Assembly (NCBI RefSeq): GCF_003385515.1 | Contig: NZ_QNVT01000009.1 | Coordinates: 124,001-188,000, forward strand | Direction: 5' to 3' | Source of the DNA: Chryseobacterium pennae | GTDB taxonomy: Bacteria > Bacteroidota > Bacteroidia > Flavobacteriales > Weeksellaceae | Length of the DNA stretch: 64,000 nt | Shown: positions 18,629-27,059 of the stretch, piece after piece | Layout of the letters: each line of letters begins with the position of its first letter | Position numbering within the stretch: the first letter of the stretch is position 1 | Notes under the pieces: generated by a model | What the model saw: the letters and a program-made list of their open reading frames with translations, nothing else | What the model was told of the DNA's origin: nothing | The model's database searches: none | Made by a program: the position numbers and the translations under genes

Positions 18629-20713
18629 CTATCTGAACTTGCGTTTCTTTTTCTGTTCAAATTCAAAAGAGGTCGTACCATCTTGCGATAACACAAGATA
18701 GGCATCAAACGACTTTCCACTCCGACCGATCATCTTGCGGATAAGCGGGGTTCGCTTCTTCGTCAGCAAAGCTTCTATATGTTTATAGGCTAGCTGTACA
18801 CCACACACCTTACGAAATAGTATCCACCCACATTCATCCTTGCTGCATTTAATTACCTTTTCACGCAGATGTGCTTTACTATTACATTTTGGACAGCATA
18901 GTTCAGGTTGTCCACCTTCTGCTTTCCTTTCTGTCAACAGTTCCATTGTAATCTCTTTTGTCAGCGTTTCAAGTTCTGCATGAAATTCTGCCGCATCCAT
19001 TTCGTTATGCTGCATCTTTTCAAATGCAAGCTCCCATTGTGCTGTCATTGCCACATCAGCTATCTTCTTATCCGCTACAATCTGATAAACATGGAGTCCT
19101 TTCTCAGTCGGAATGATTGATTTCTTATCCCTAAGGATATAGTCCCGGTCGAAAAGCGTTTCAATCACCGAAGCACGGGTCGCTGGCGTTCCTATGCCAA
19201 TACTTTTAAGTGCCTTTCTCTCTTCAATATCCTCAATGCTATTTCCGGCATTTTCCATTGCTGAGAGAAGTTCTGCCTCCGTATACAATGCTGGTGCCTT
19301 TGTCTTTTTGGTAAGAAGTTTCGCATCAGTTATCGTTAGATTGCTACCTTTTTGGAGTTCTGGAAGATCAAAAATAACATCATCCTCCTCTTCATTAAAA
19401 TTCCCATTGATCTGCTTCCATCCCACAGCAGTAATCCTTATTGCTTTAATGGCAAAATTATAGTGAAGGACCTCTAAGGTTGCTGATGTAATCTCCCTAT
19501 GACAGGCTGGCGAAATGGCTTCCAGAAGCCGGCAAGCGATCATATCATATAATGTACCTTCATGAGCGCTTAACATGGTGGGTATATGCTCGGTGATTAG
19601 AATTCCATGATGATCGGTCACTTTCAAATCGTTCACGATATGCTTGTTATACCTTTCCCATTTAACCTTTCCAACTTTTTCCTTAAAAGCGGTGGCAGCT
19701 CCTAAAGCGATAATAAGATTGGGAATTTCGCTCCAGACATCTTCCGGAATGTACTTTGATCCAGTACGGGGATAGGTTATGAACTTTTTTTCATACAAGT
19801 TTTGGGCTATTTCAAGTGTCTTTCCCGCAGAAAATCCGAGCTTTTTGTTAGCTTCTTTTTGTAGTCCAGTCAGATCAAAAAGTAAAGGAGCCTGCACAGA
19901 ACTGGGTTTCTTTTCAACTTCCACAACATGTACCGCACCAGAGCGCTCAATAGATCTTACTGCTGATTCCGCTTTCGCCCGATCTTCCCATTTATCAACC
20001 GATAAACTCTTGAAAATAATGCCTTCTTTTTGATGCGCCAACTCAATCTGGTAATAGTCTTTAATTTCAAATGATGTATGATCAATAAACCGCTTGCAGA
20101 TCAAGGATAAAGTCGGAGTCTGCACACGTCCTAAAGAATATAAACCATCTTCTAAACTGATAGTCAACGCTTGGGTTGCATTGATCCCGATCAGCCAGTC
20201 AGACTGTGACCTCTCCCGTCCGGCAGAATAAAGACCGTCAAAATCCGCCCCCTCCTTTAAATTATTCAATCCAGTAATAATTGCTTTCTCCGTCAAACTG
20301 CTGATCCAAAGCCTCTCAAATGGTTTGCGACAACCCAGATATTCGTAGATGTATCTGAAAATCACTTCGCCTTCCCTTCCGGCATCGGTAGCAACAATAA
20401 TGCTGTCACACTTTTCAAAAACGCTGTCAATAATTTCCAGTTGCCGCTTTGAACCTTCATCCTCAATATATCCCTTACCAGCCTTAACCTTTCTACAGGT
20501 AAGCATAAAATCTGTTGGAATTATGGGAAGGGATTCCCGATTAAATCCCTTTATTCCATAATCTTCTGGCATTGCTAGTCCCACAAGATGGCCAAAAGCC
20601 CAAGTGACCATAAAATCATCGCCAATAAAGTAGCCGTCCTTCCTTTCTGTTGCACCCACAATTCTGGCTAGCTCATGCGCTACCGAGGGCTTCTCTGCTA
20701 TAATTGCTTTCAT
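18629..20713 (-). CDS. topB: DNA topoisomerase III (type IA), Exc-like
   Basis: 694 residues, the normal length for TopB. The Toprim domain starts MKAIIAEKPSVA and carries TDAGREGE at 109-116. The active-site tyrosine is Y314 in FITYPRTGSKYIP. SLGRVQTPTLSLI at about 193-205 is the conserved strand-binding segment. A C-terminal zinc-ribbon has CCPKCNSKA and a later KCSKDECGW. In CTnDOT the excision operon ends in such a gene, exc, placed after xis2c, xis2d and orf3. The order here (HTH protein, DUF3945 protein, topoisomerase) matches that layout. It relaxes and decatenates single-strand-containing DNA. It lies 11 bp after the DUF3945 gene. Confidence 0.93.
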   Translation of the reverse strand: MKAIIAEKPSVAHELARIVGATERKDGYFIGDDFMVTWAFGHLVGLAMPEDYGIKGFNRESLPIIPTDFMLTCRKVKAGKGYIEDEGSKRQLEIIDSVFEKCDSIIVATDAGREGEVIFRYIYEYLGCRKPFERLWISSLTEKAIITGLNNLKEGADFDGLYSAGRERSQSDWLIGINATQALTISLEDGLYSLGRVQTPTLSLICKRFIDHTSFEIKDYYQIELAHQKEGIIFKSLSVDKWEDRAKAESAVRSIERSGAVHVVEVEKKPSSVQAPLLFDLTGLQKEANKKLGFSAGKTLEIAQNLYEKKFITYPRTGSKYIPEDVWSEIPNLIIALGAATAFKEKVGKVKWERYNKHIVNDLKVTDHHGILITEHIPTMLSAHEGTLYDMIACRLLEAISPACHREITSATLEVLHYNFAIKAIRITAVGWKQINGNFNEEEDDVIFDLPELQKGSNLTITDAKLLTKKTKAPALYTEAELLSAMENAGNSIEDIEERKALKSIGIGTPATRASVIETLFDRDYILRDKKSIIPTEKGLHVYQIVADKKIADVAMTAQWELAFEKMQHNEMDAAEFHAELETLTKEITMELLTERKAEGGQPELCCPKCNSKAHLREKVIKCSKDECGWILFRKVCGVQLAYKHIEALLTKKRTPLIRKMIGRSGKSFDAYLVLSQDGTTSFEFEQKKKRKFR

Positions 20714-20724
20714 GACGATCTCCT

Positions 20725-22137
20725 TTAATGAAGTTTAGGCCGACTCGACGGAGTCTTCTTCTCCTGGGCATTTGTCGTTACAGTATTACGTGCTGCCTGC
20801 TTCGATGTTTCATTTTGCGCCGAAGCCTGTCGCTGCTTCCTGTTTTCATTCGCATTGCCTAACACCTGCTCCAGCTGATTTTCCAGTTGTGGTTTCTGGA
20901 AGGAAAAGTCAACCTTTCCTTTTTGTTCATTATAGAAAGCATAACCTGAATACAGCCTGTTCTGATCTTTATTGACAAGGTCTTCCAGATAGATAGCCTT
21001 ACCCTCTTTTAATAGTTCCTGCTCTTTTTCGCTTAGCTGGCGATCTCTGAATACAGAAGGAATTATCCGTGTTAACTGCTGTTCGTTACTCAAGGTTTCT
21101 TTGTTGCCAGCGAATACTATTTTTCTGTCATCCGCACTAAACTGCAGCGTTTGACTAAATAGTTCGCCTGTCTTTGTATTCACCATCCCTTCAACAAGTA
21201 CAGGTTTTCCCTCCATGAGTTCCTGCTTTTGATCCTTACTTAATTTCACTCCGCCAAACTTATCATTGATTTTAATCCATTCAAGCGGGTATGAAACAGG
21301 CTCCTTTGTGTATTTATCCAAACTGATCAATGACTTTACTGTTACACCTTGTTTATTGGTCAGTTCAGCGACACGGCCCATATTTCCTGTTTTTATCAGG
21401 TTCTCCTTATCTTCCCGCGTAAATTGGTGACCATAAAAAGGGGATTCCAAAGGAGCTTTATGTCGTATTCCATGTGTCCGGATAACGATTTTATTCTCGA
21501 CTTGGCGTAAGGAAAGACGCGCATCACCTTTTAATGAAAGCCCTTCAAAATTTCCTTCAATTTTAAATATCGTATCTGATTTGTACCCTTTTAACAGTTT
21601 GTCCAATTGCCCATTTTTTTCTAACAGCTCCCTGTTCAAACCAAATTTATGTGCTGTGTTCCAGTCAATGTCATCTACATTATAGCGATACGCTGGCTTG
21701 GTATCTTCGTTTGCCTTTCCTTGCTGTAATTCTGGTTTCGTTTCCATATCTTGCTTTTTTTGTTTGTTGTCATGTTTCATCTCCAATGCGTCCAGAAGTT
21801 TATTGCCTTCCGGTGTAGGGTTGTCAAGTGCGGACTGCAGTTTTTTCGCCACGGCTTCCATATCGATATCCGAAATTTTAAAAAACTTGTAGCCTGTAGG
21901 ATCATTTAGTTTTCGCCAGAAATTGGAGAAGAAATTGCTGAGAATATCGCTTTTGTCAACGCGCATAAAGTCCAGCAAATTTTTCTGTTTGGGTTCACCG
22001 GTCTCCAGTTTCCCATCCTTATCAACTCCTTTTACCGCTTCTATCCTATTCTTAACTTTGTCAAGAACCAATAGAATATCGGATAGCGGCTCCAGCGCTT
22101 TTGCGACCTTTTCGTCAGTTATTGCTTGTTCATTCAT
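20725..22137 (-). CDS. DUF3945/DUF4099 protein (Orf3-like of CTn excision operon)
   Basis: 470 residues. An N-terminal helical part (about 1-140) is followed by VDDIDWNTAHKFGLNRELLEKNGQLDKLLKGYKS-type sequence (about 153-186), the DUF4099 signature. Two copies of a DUF3945-like unit come next, recognisable by FYGHQFTREDKENLIKTGNMG and by KDQKQELMEGKPV / SEKEQELLKEGKAI. The tail is low-complexity and basic. These proteins accompany topoisomerase III in Bacteroidota conjugative elements; biochemical function is unknown. It lies 11 bp upstream of topB and 72 bp downstream of the Xis-like gene, as in an excision operon. Confidence 0.82.
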   Translation of the reverse strand: MNEQAITDEKVAKALEPLSDILLVLDKVKNRIEAVKGVDKDGKLETGEPKQKNLLDFMRVDKSDILSNFFSNFWRKLNDPTGYKFFKISDIDMEAVAKKLQSALDNPTPEGNKLLDALEMKHDNKQKKQDMETKPELQQGKANEDTKPAYRYNVDDIDWNTAHKFGLNRELLEKNGQLDKLLKGYKSDTIFKIEGNFEGLSLKGDARLSLRQVENKIVIRTHGIRHKAPLESPFYGHQFTREDKENLIKTGNMGRVAELTNKQGVTVKSLISLDKYTKEPVSYPLEWIKINDKFGGVKLSKDQKQELMEGKPVLVEGMVNTKTGELFSQTLQFSADDRKIVFAGNKETLSNEQQLTRIIPSVFRDRQLSEKEQELLKEGKAIYLEDLVNKDQNRLYSGYAFYNEQKGKVDFSFQKPQLENQLEQVLGNANENRKQRQASAQNETSKQAARNTVTTNAQEKKTPSSRPKLH

Positions 22138-22209
22138 AATAAAATGTTTTAAGATTGTCCGAAAGTAGATTGGGGAAAGGCTCAGTTTTATATTTCTTCC
22201 TTTAAGAGC

Positions 22210-22509
22210 CTATTTTTGCCTATACCTTCCGCCATGATAACTGTCCCTAATAAATTGCTGCACATCGGAACTTTTGTAGTAGATCTTACCACTTATCGTA
22301 AAAAATTTTATTCTGCCTATCGTACGGTAGCGCTGTAGGCAGCGGTAAGTAATCTTTAACATTTGGAGAACATCTTGATTGTCGAGCAGCTCTTCGCCGT
22401 CAATACTTAACCTTTTTTTGTCCCGGATTTCAAGATCCCCTGCGAGGATGTCAAATCGCTTCATGATACGATCCATCCATGCAAGGAATTCACTTCGATC
22501 TATATTCAT
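22210..22509 (-). CDS. Xis-like helix-turn-helix protein
   Basis: 99 residues. The C-terminal 55 residues hold a winged helix-turn-helix of the excisionase/MerR type: LLDNQDVLQMLKITYRCLQRYRTIGRIKFFTISGKIYYKSSDVQQFI fits the HTH_17 pattern, split here across the recognition helix and wing. Small proteins of this kind serve as recombination directionality factors (Xis2c/Xis2d) in CTnDOT-like elements. It is first of the DUF3945-topoisomerase series and is preceded by the rteC gene, whose product activates this promoter in CTnDOT. By analogy it is a regulator of excision. Confidence 0.78.
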   Translation of the reverse strand: MNIDRSEFLAWMDRIMKRFDILAGDLEIRDKKRLSIDGEELLDNQDVLQMLKITYRCLQRYRTIGRIKFFTISGKIYYKSSDVQQFIRDSYHGGRYRQK

Positions 22510-22773
22510 AGCCTTTTACATTTGAGTTACATACCAAAATTGGCCTTGATTTTCCACCAAATCGTACAAGGTTATAGCAAGGTTATACCAAGAGAATTGA
22601 ACTTTTCTTAGTTTTTTTTATTTAAATGTGGAGTAATAAACATTGGTATCTGATGACTAGGACATTGGTACATACTAATGGATAGAACACAACGAATGCA
22701 TGGGTGTAATTTGAAAAAACTTAAGCCTGTGAATAAAGTTTCGCTTATCAGATGAGTTAGGATAAATATTAGG

Positions 22774-22808
22774 CAAAAAAAAACAGGTCATCGATTTGAT
22801 TACCTGTC
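22774..22808 (-). terminator. Terminator of rteC
   Basis: ACAGGT (22783-22788) pairs with ACCTGT (22802-22807), and the stem extends inward with one mismatch. On the minus strand it is followed by a run of nine T. The rest of the 22510-22833 gap is AT-rich, without a convincing gene, and should hold the promoter of the Xis-like gene that RteC would control. Confidence 0.75.
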
Positions 22809-22833
22809 TACCGAAAGAGAGTCGGCATGTAGC

Positions 22834-23676
22834 TCACAGTTCTCTATCCATATATTGTTCCAATGAACTTTTTAGAAAAAGAAGATAACTCGTCTTTTCA
22901 CCTGCCCGAAACTTCATCTGATGAAACGCATGATGGATGTCTCCCAGATTAACTTCAAAAAGTTCCTCAAATAGTTTGCTGAGTTTTCGCAGACCCGGTC
23001 TTCCATTAGACACACTACCTGCCGCATGTAGCGCATAAATAAGTTCAATCAATGCGTTCTTTGAATCTGTCCACGAAAAAGCACCACTGTCAGTTGTAGG
23101 AGAAACAGTAGTATAAGTGCTTTCTTTCTGATTAATTATTGACAAGAAATGGGAACAAAGAAGATCCATTGCTATAATCTGAGCTGCTTTGTAGTCGTAA
23201 TACGTTGAAAATTCGATATCAACTTCAAAGAAAAAGCTATCTACACCATCGAAGAAATTGATATTGCCCAGTCTAAAATATGAATTATCCTTATCGCTTC
23301 GGCCAGAACGATAATACCAGTAAAAATCCGAACTCTCCAAATTCTTTTTATACTCCTTATGTAAGAGCTTGATCTGATCGTTATAATAAGCTTGGATCAA
23401 TTCGTACCGATCTGGGCTAATAACTTCCAAACGGATAAGCTTATTATAATACATCAACTTTCCCAAAATCTCAGGCTTGACATCCTTAAAAAAGGCTATT
23501 TCGTCATCGACAGTGGCAAAACCGTTCTTAACAATTTGTGTTTTAAGATCGCTCAAAAATTTGCGAAGAAAAGAAACCATATGATATGCTGCTTCAATGG
23601 TGCTTTTCGTACTTTGTCCTACCTTCTTCTCCTCTTGTTCAACTGATAATAGAATATTTTTATATAAGTGCTTCAT
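22834..23676 (-). CDS. rteC: RteC-family excision regulator
   Basis: 280 residues. The protein fits RteC: an N-terminal helical region, a central DFYWYYRSGRSDKDNSYFRLG-like element (about 142-162, split by the pattern YYRSGRSDKDNSYFR), and a C-terminal winged-helix-like part with KNALIELIYALHAAG and NGRPGLRKLSKLFEELFEV. In CTnDOT RteC is made in response to the RteA-RteB two-component system and activates the xis operon. Here no rteA/rteB gene is visible in the window, so the upstream control is unknown. It precedes the Xis-like gene on the same strand, keeping the expected regulator-target layout. Confidence 0.88.
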   Translation of the reverse strand: MKHLYKNILLSVEQEEKKVGQSTKSTIEAAYHMVSFLRKFLSDLKTQIVKNGFATVDDEIAFFKDVKPEILGKLMYYNKLIRLEVISPDRYELIQAYYNDQIKLLHKEYKKNLESSDFYWYYRSGRSDKDNSYFRLGNINFFDGVDSFFFEVDIEFSTYYDYKAAQIIAMDLLCSHFLSIINQKESTYTTVSPTTDSGAFSWTDSKNALIELIYALHAAGSVSNGRPGLRKLSKLFEELFEVNLGDIHHAFHQMKFRAGEKTSYLLFLKSSLEQYMDREL

Positions 23677-24241
23677 GGTAATTTTTTAAAGTGAATAACC
23701 CCCACACAGTCGTTTTCCCTTTAAATTACATCTCTCCACGTAGAGATATAAAATTAAATATACAATATATTTTTTTTCTAAAAATCAGTAACACAGGATG
23801 TTTATTATTCGCCGATACTAAATCGGGATTCGTATGAATAAACTCAACATCTGCTTTTCCCTGAAAAATGTTTGCTCATCACCAAATTATTCTTTCTCAA
23901 TAAAACAAAGATTATCCTTGAAAATACGTCAGAAATTAAAACAATGAAAATATAATCCTACTTCCTATATAAATTGGCCTTTCCCTAAATGTCCTCAATA
24001 AAAAAAATCAACATTCCAGTGATTCCTTCTAATTGTTGCTCGTGACAGTAACACTCGGTAATCCGCAAAATTTAAGCTTATTTTACATTCAATTTTATAG
24101 AATTATCAACGTTAATACATACACCAACCCGTAATGAAAAGATATTTGCCTTAGTGACCAGTGACATTCCATTATGCTTCACTTGAGTCGGTATGATTGC
24201 CGATAATGACGCTGATAATGCTTTCCAGTAAAACTATGATT
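23677..24241. other. 565 bp gene-free gap upstream of rteC
   Basis: AT-rich spacer between rteC and the HxlR gene. I see no ORF of convincing length. ATCTCT / AGAGAT at about 23726-23743 forms a short palindrome upstream of rteC. The promoter of rteC is expected here, but I could not place a canonical one with certainty. Confidence 0.5.
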
Positions 24242-24589
24242 TTAACTTTCTTTTATAGCTTCTCTATGGCTTTGTCCCCATTTTATCATTGCATCAATTA
24301 CTTCCTTTAGGCTATCCGCATATTCTGTTGCTGCATATTCTACCGTAACAGGTTTTGTATCCATTACAGTCCGGGAAACCAGTTTATTCATTTCCATCTC
24401 TTGGAGTTCTTTTGACAAAATGCGGGGACTGATCCCTGCGTGTCTTGACAATTCACCAAAACGCATTTTTCCGTCATTCACTAAAATAGCGAGGATAACC
24501 AGCTTCCATTTACCGCTTACGACATAGAGCGTGTCTTGAATAGCTAAATGCACATTACTGCAATTCTTCTGTGTATGGTTGCTTTTCAT
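24242..24589 (-). CDS. HxlR-family transcriptional regulator
   Basis: 115 residues, the usual length for HxlR winged-helix regulators. The core is complete: a CSNV start, the VSGKWKLVILAIL segment (about 30-42), MRFGELSRHAGISPRILSKELQEMEMNKLVSR as recognition and dimer helices, and VEYAATEYADSLKEVIDAM as the wing and last helix. Family members often respond to electrophiles or aldehydes and sit divergent from the gene they control. Here it is divergent from an SDR gene, with a palindromic operator in the 95-bp gap. The pair opens the second cargo block. Confidence 0.93.
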   Translation of the reverse strand: MKSNHTQKNCSNVHLAIQDTLYVVSGKWKLVILAILVNDGKMRFGELSRHAGISPRILSKELQEMEMNKLVSRTVMDTKPVTVEYAATEYADSLKEVIDAMIKWGQSHREAIKES

Positions 24590-24593
24590 ATAC

Positions 24594-24661
24594 TTACATT
24601 TATGTAACTACTATCAATTATGTAATTGGTTACAAATGTACACCATTCTCATCTAACTTTG
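24594..24661 (+). promoter_or_regulatory. Operator palindromes and promoter between hxlR and SDR
   Basis: TTACAT-TT-ATGTAA (24594-24607) and TGTAA-TTGG-TTACA (24621-24634) are two inverted repeats with similar half sites, fitting HxlR-type operators. A -7 element, TAACTTTG, lies at 24654-24661. The -33 position expected 19 bases upstream falls inside the second palindrome, so binding there would block the SDR promoter. The first palindrome lies next to the HxlR start codon and could give autoregulation. Confidence 0.6.
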
Positions 24662-24684
24662 CACAGAACTAAAAAAGTTAAAGT

Positions 24685-25428
24685 ATGAGCAATTTACAAA
24701 ACAAAGTAATAATAATCACTGGTGGTAATAGCGGAATCGGTTATGCAACAGCCAAAGCGTTTTCAGATGTAAATGCCCGGGTGTTAATAACGGGAAAAAG
24801 AGAAGATGCATTAAAGAAAGCAGCAGAAGAAATTGGTGTAAAATCGTTCCTTGCAAACCAAGCTGTTTTGCCGGACATTGACCTATTAGTTGAAGAAGTA
24901 AAAAATAATTATGGCAAAGTAGATGTTTTGTTCCTCAATGCTGGAGTTGCATTTTTTGCGCCCATTGAACACACCTCTGAACATGAATTTGATACCATCT
25001 TCAATACCAATGTCAAAGGAACTTTCTTTACTCTTCAAAAATTCATTCCGCTCTTGAATGACGGAGCGTCTGTAATAATCCTCGCGTCAGGCAATACGGC
25101 TATGACAATGCCTAACAGTTCGGCTTATTCGGCAAGCAAATCCGCGTTGCGTCACATAGCCAAAATTGCAGCAAAAGAATTAGCCCCCAAAAACATCAGG
25201 GTAAACATGGTTAGCCCTGGACCTACCCAAACGGAAATGCAGTCTAAGTTCGGAATGGATGAAGCAACTCTAGAGACAATTAAAACTCAAATAATTACGC
25301 AAGTACCATTAGGAAAAATGGGGATACCTGAAGATGTTGCAAAAATGGTCGTTTATTTGGCGGATAACAGTTCTTCATCGTTCATTACTGGAGCGGAATT
25401 TTTTATAGATGGAGGAATGGCTCTTTAA
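24685..25428 (+). CDS. SDR-family oxidoreductase
   Basis: 247 residues. This is a classical short-chain dehydrogenase: TGGNSGIG cofactor motif at about 12-19, NAGV at about 90, catalytic serine and YSASKSA (Y about 153, K about 157), and the VSPGPTQTEM segment. It is divergent from an HxlR regulator and is probably the regulated gene. 28 bp downstream starts a DoxX-like membrane gene, likely in the same operon. The substrate is unknown; HxlR-linked SDRs often act on carbonyl compounds. Confidence 0.92.
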   Translation: MSNLQNKVIIITGGNSGIGYATAKAFSDVNARVLITGKREDALKKAAEEIGVKSFLANQAVLPDIDLLVEEVKNNYGKVDVLFLNAGVAFFAPIEHTSEHEFDTIFNTNVKGTFFTLQKFIPLLNDGASVIILASGNTAMTMPNSSAYSASKSALRHIAKIAAKELAPKNIRVNMVSPGPTQTEMQSKFGMDEATLETIKTQIITQVPLGKMGIPEDVAKMVVYLADNSSSSFITGAEFFIDGGMAL

Positions 25429-25455
25429 TCAACAATAATTAAGGACAATTGAAAT

Positions 25456-25839
25456 ATGAACACAAAAACAAAAAATATAATCGGCTGGATACTAAGCGGC
25501 ATGGCAGGGATAATGTTGATCGCATCTGCGATCGACAAAATAGTTTCTACTGGACACGCCAAAGAAATGGCATTAAGTTTCGGAATATCACCGAATCAAT
25601 ATATTGTACTCGGAATGATAGAAGTAACTTCTGTCATCCTGTTTTTATATCCAAGAACAGCAATTTTAGGACTTTTATTATTGTCGTCCTATTTAGGTGG
25701 CGCTATTGCAACACATTTACAGCATGGACAAGGGATCTTATTTCCTTCATTCTTTGAAATTCTAATCTGGATCGCTGCCGTAATACGCTTCCCTGAGCTG
25801 ACAAAAAGAATACTTAATAAGCCTTTGGATAACAAATAA
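25456..25839 (+). CDS. DoxX-family membrane protein
   Basis: 127 residues with four hydrophobic segments (about 9-27, 47-64, 68-86, 97-115), the DoxX layout. The first helix has ILSGMAGIMLIASAIDKI and a later GGAIATHLQHG motif is typical for DoxX-like proteins. The family is loosely linked to redox processes in the inner membrane; a definite reaction is unknown. It follows the SDR gene by 27 bases and is probably co-transcribed; a terminator lies about 100 bp downstream. Confidence 0.82.
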   Translation: MNTKTKNIIGWILSGMAGIMLIASAIDKIVSTGHAKEMALSFGISPNQYIVLGMIEVTSVILFLYPRTAILGLLLLSSYLGGAIATHLQHGQGILFPSFFEILIWIAAVIRFPELTKRILNKPLDNK

Positions 25840-25945
25840 ATATTGTTAATGGTTAAATGATCCTCCTGCATATTCTATTGCATTCAAATAACAACAGAAT
25901 AGTGCTGACTAAAATTTAAAATTGAGATTTACTCAAAGAAGCTTG

Positions 25946-25983
25946 AGCCTTACAACTATATCACTGTAAGGCTTTTATTTTTC
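25946..25983 (+). terminator. Rho-independent terminator
   Basis: AGCCTTACA (25946-25954) pairs with TGTAAGGCT (25965-25973), then TTTATTTTT. It ends the SDR-DoxX transcript. Confidence 0.85.
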
Positions 25984-26221
25984 ATTTCGTGAATCTCCTC
26001 CTTTTGTTGGTAAACGCACCTTCCTTTTGGTATTTATCTAGCATATGAAAGGCAAGTCATGAGCACCTGCTTTGCAGCTGGATTTCTTAAATGTTTTAAA
26101 ATTTTTCAATTTTAGGCCCTAATGCATATTCTCAATATGGCTTTAAATATTCTCGATTTGGCTACAAATCCCACCCTTGTAATATTCACCTTTGCTATAA
26201 TTAAATTAAACAATTCAAATT

Positions 26222-26995
26222 ATGCAAGCAAATGAACATAAAGTAGCATTGGTTTCAGGTGCTAATACCGGTGTAGGTTTCCAAATCGCAAAAGCCCTTG
26301 CCAATAATGGTTATACAGTCTATCTAGGTTCCCGTAACCTTCAAAAAGGCGAAACTGCTGCTGCGGAAATTGGTAGTAATGCAAAAGCTATTCAACTGGA
26401 TATTACAGATTCCGATTCTGTTAATTCGGCAGTAACAAAAGTACAAAGTGAGGTTGGATTCCTGACCTTGCTGGTCAATAATGCCGCCATCTCGCACGCC
26501 GGCACTTCCGGACGTACAATGGAAGAAGTTTTGGGAGCGCAACGTGCAAGCATAGTCCCTATCGACGAGTTAAAAACTGTTTGGGATACAAATGTATTTG
26601 GCACTTTAGCAATTACGCAGGCTTTTCTGCCATTGTTACAGAAAGCTCTGGCTGCACGAATTGTAACCGTTTCAAGTGCATTAGGTTCGCTTGGAATCAA
26701 TGCAAATCCGGAAAACCCTTTCCGTTCAGCATTCGATGCAGCTTATGGTGCTTCTAAAACAGCACTCAATGGGATATTTCTTTCTCTTGCGATAGACCTG
26801 GAAAAGACCAACATTAAAGTCCATCTGGTAAGTCCCGGTTTTACAGCAACGGCACTCAATAATTTTCAGGGAACAGATACCGTGGAAGTAGGGTCTCTTG
26901 AACCGATCAGAGTAGCATTATCCGAAGATCTCCCGACTGGCAGTTTTACAGGACCTGCAAATTTTGCTGAAGCAGATAACATCCTGCCCTGGTAA
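26222..26995 (+). CDS. SDR-family oxidoreductase
   Basis: 257 residues. It has the SGANTGVG cofactor motif near residue 13, LLVNNAAIS near 82, the catalytic serine in VTVSSALGS and YGASKTALNG for the Y-x-x-x-K pair. After the core it carries VSPGFTATALNNF. This is a complete classical SDR. Compared with the SDR at 24685 it has an insert around residues 95-110. It stands alone between two terminators and is followed by an AraC gene, as the NmrA-like gene at 6836 is. Substrate unknown. Confidence 0.92.
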   Translation: MQANEHKVALVSGANTGVGFQIAKALANNGYTVYLGSRNLQKGETAAAEIGSNAKAIQLDITDSDSVNSAVTKVQSEVGFLTLLVNNAAISHAGTSGRTMEEVLGAQRASIVPIDELKTVWDTNVFGTLAITQAFLPLLQKALAARIVTVSSALGSLGINANPENPFRSAFDAAYGASKTALNGIFLSLAIDLEKTNIKVHLVSPGFTATALNNFQGTDTVEVGSLEPIRVALSEDLPTGSFTGPANFAEADNILPW

Positions 26996-27014
26996 GATCT
27001 AATCAACTTAAAAG

Positions 27015-27046
27015 CCTATGATCACAGTCTGTCATAGGTTTTTTTT
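27015..27046 (+). terminator. Terminator between SDR and AraC genes
   Basis: CCTATGA (27015-27021) pairs with TCATAGG (27032-27038), followed by eight T. An ATG inside the stem (27018) is in frame with the AraC gene, but the hairpin makes it an unlikely start, so the AraC start is placed at 27060. Confidence 0.85.
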
Positions 27047-27059
27047 ATACATTTATAAC

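Noticed and set aside
24040..24085. Resemblance of ACTCGGTAATCCGCAAA-like DNA to the region after the coupling-protein gene (11160-11200)
   Set aside because: The match is short and interrupted; it is not better than chance without a search.
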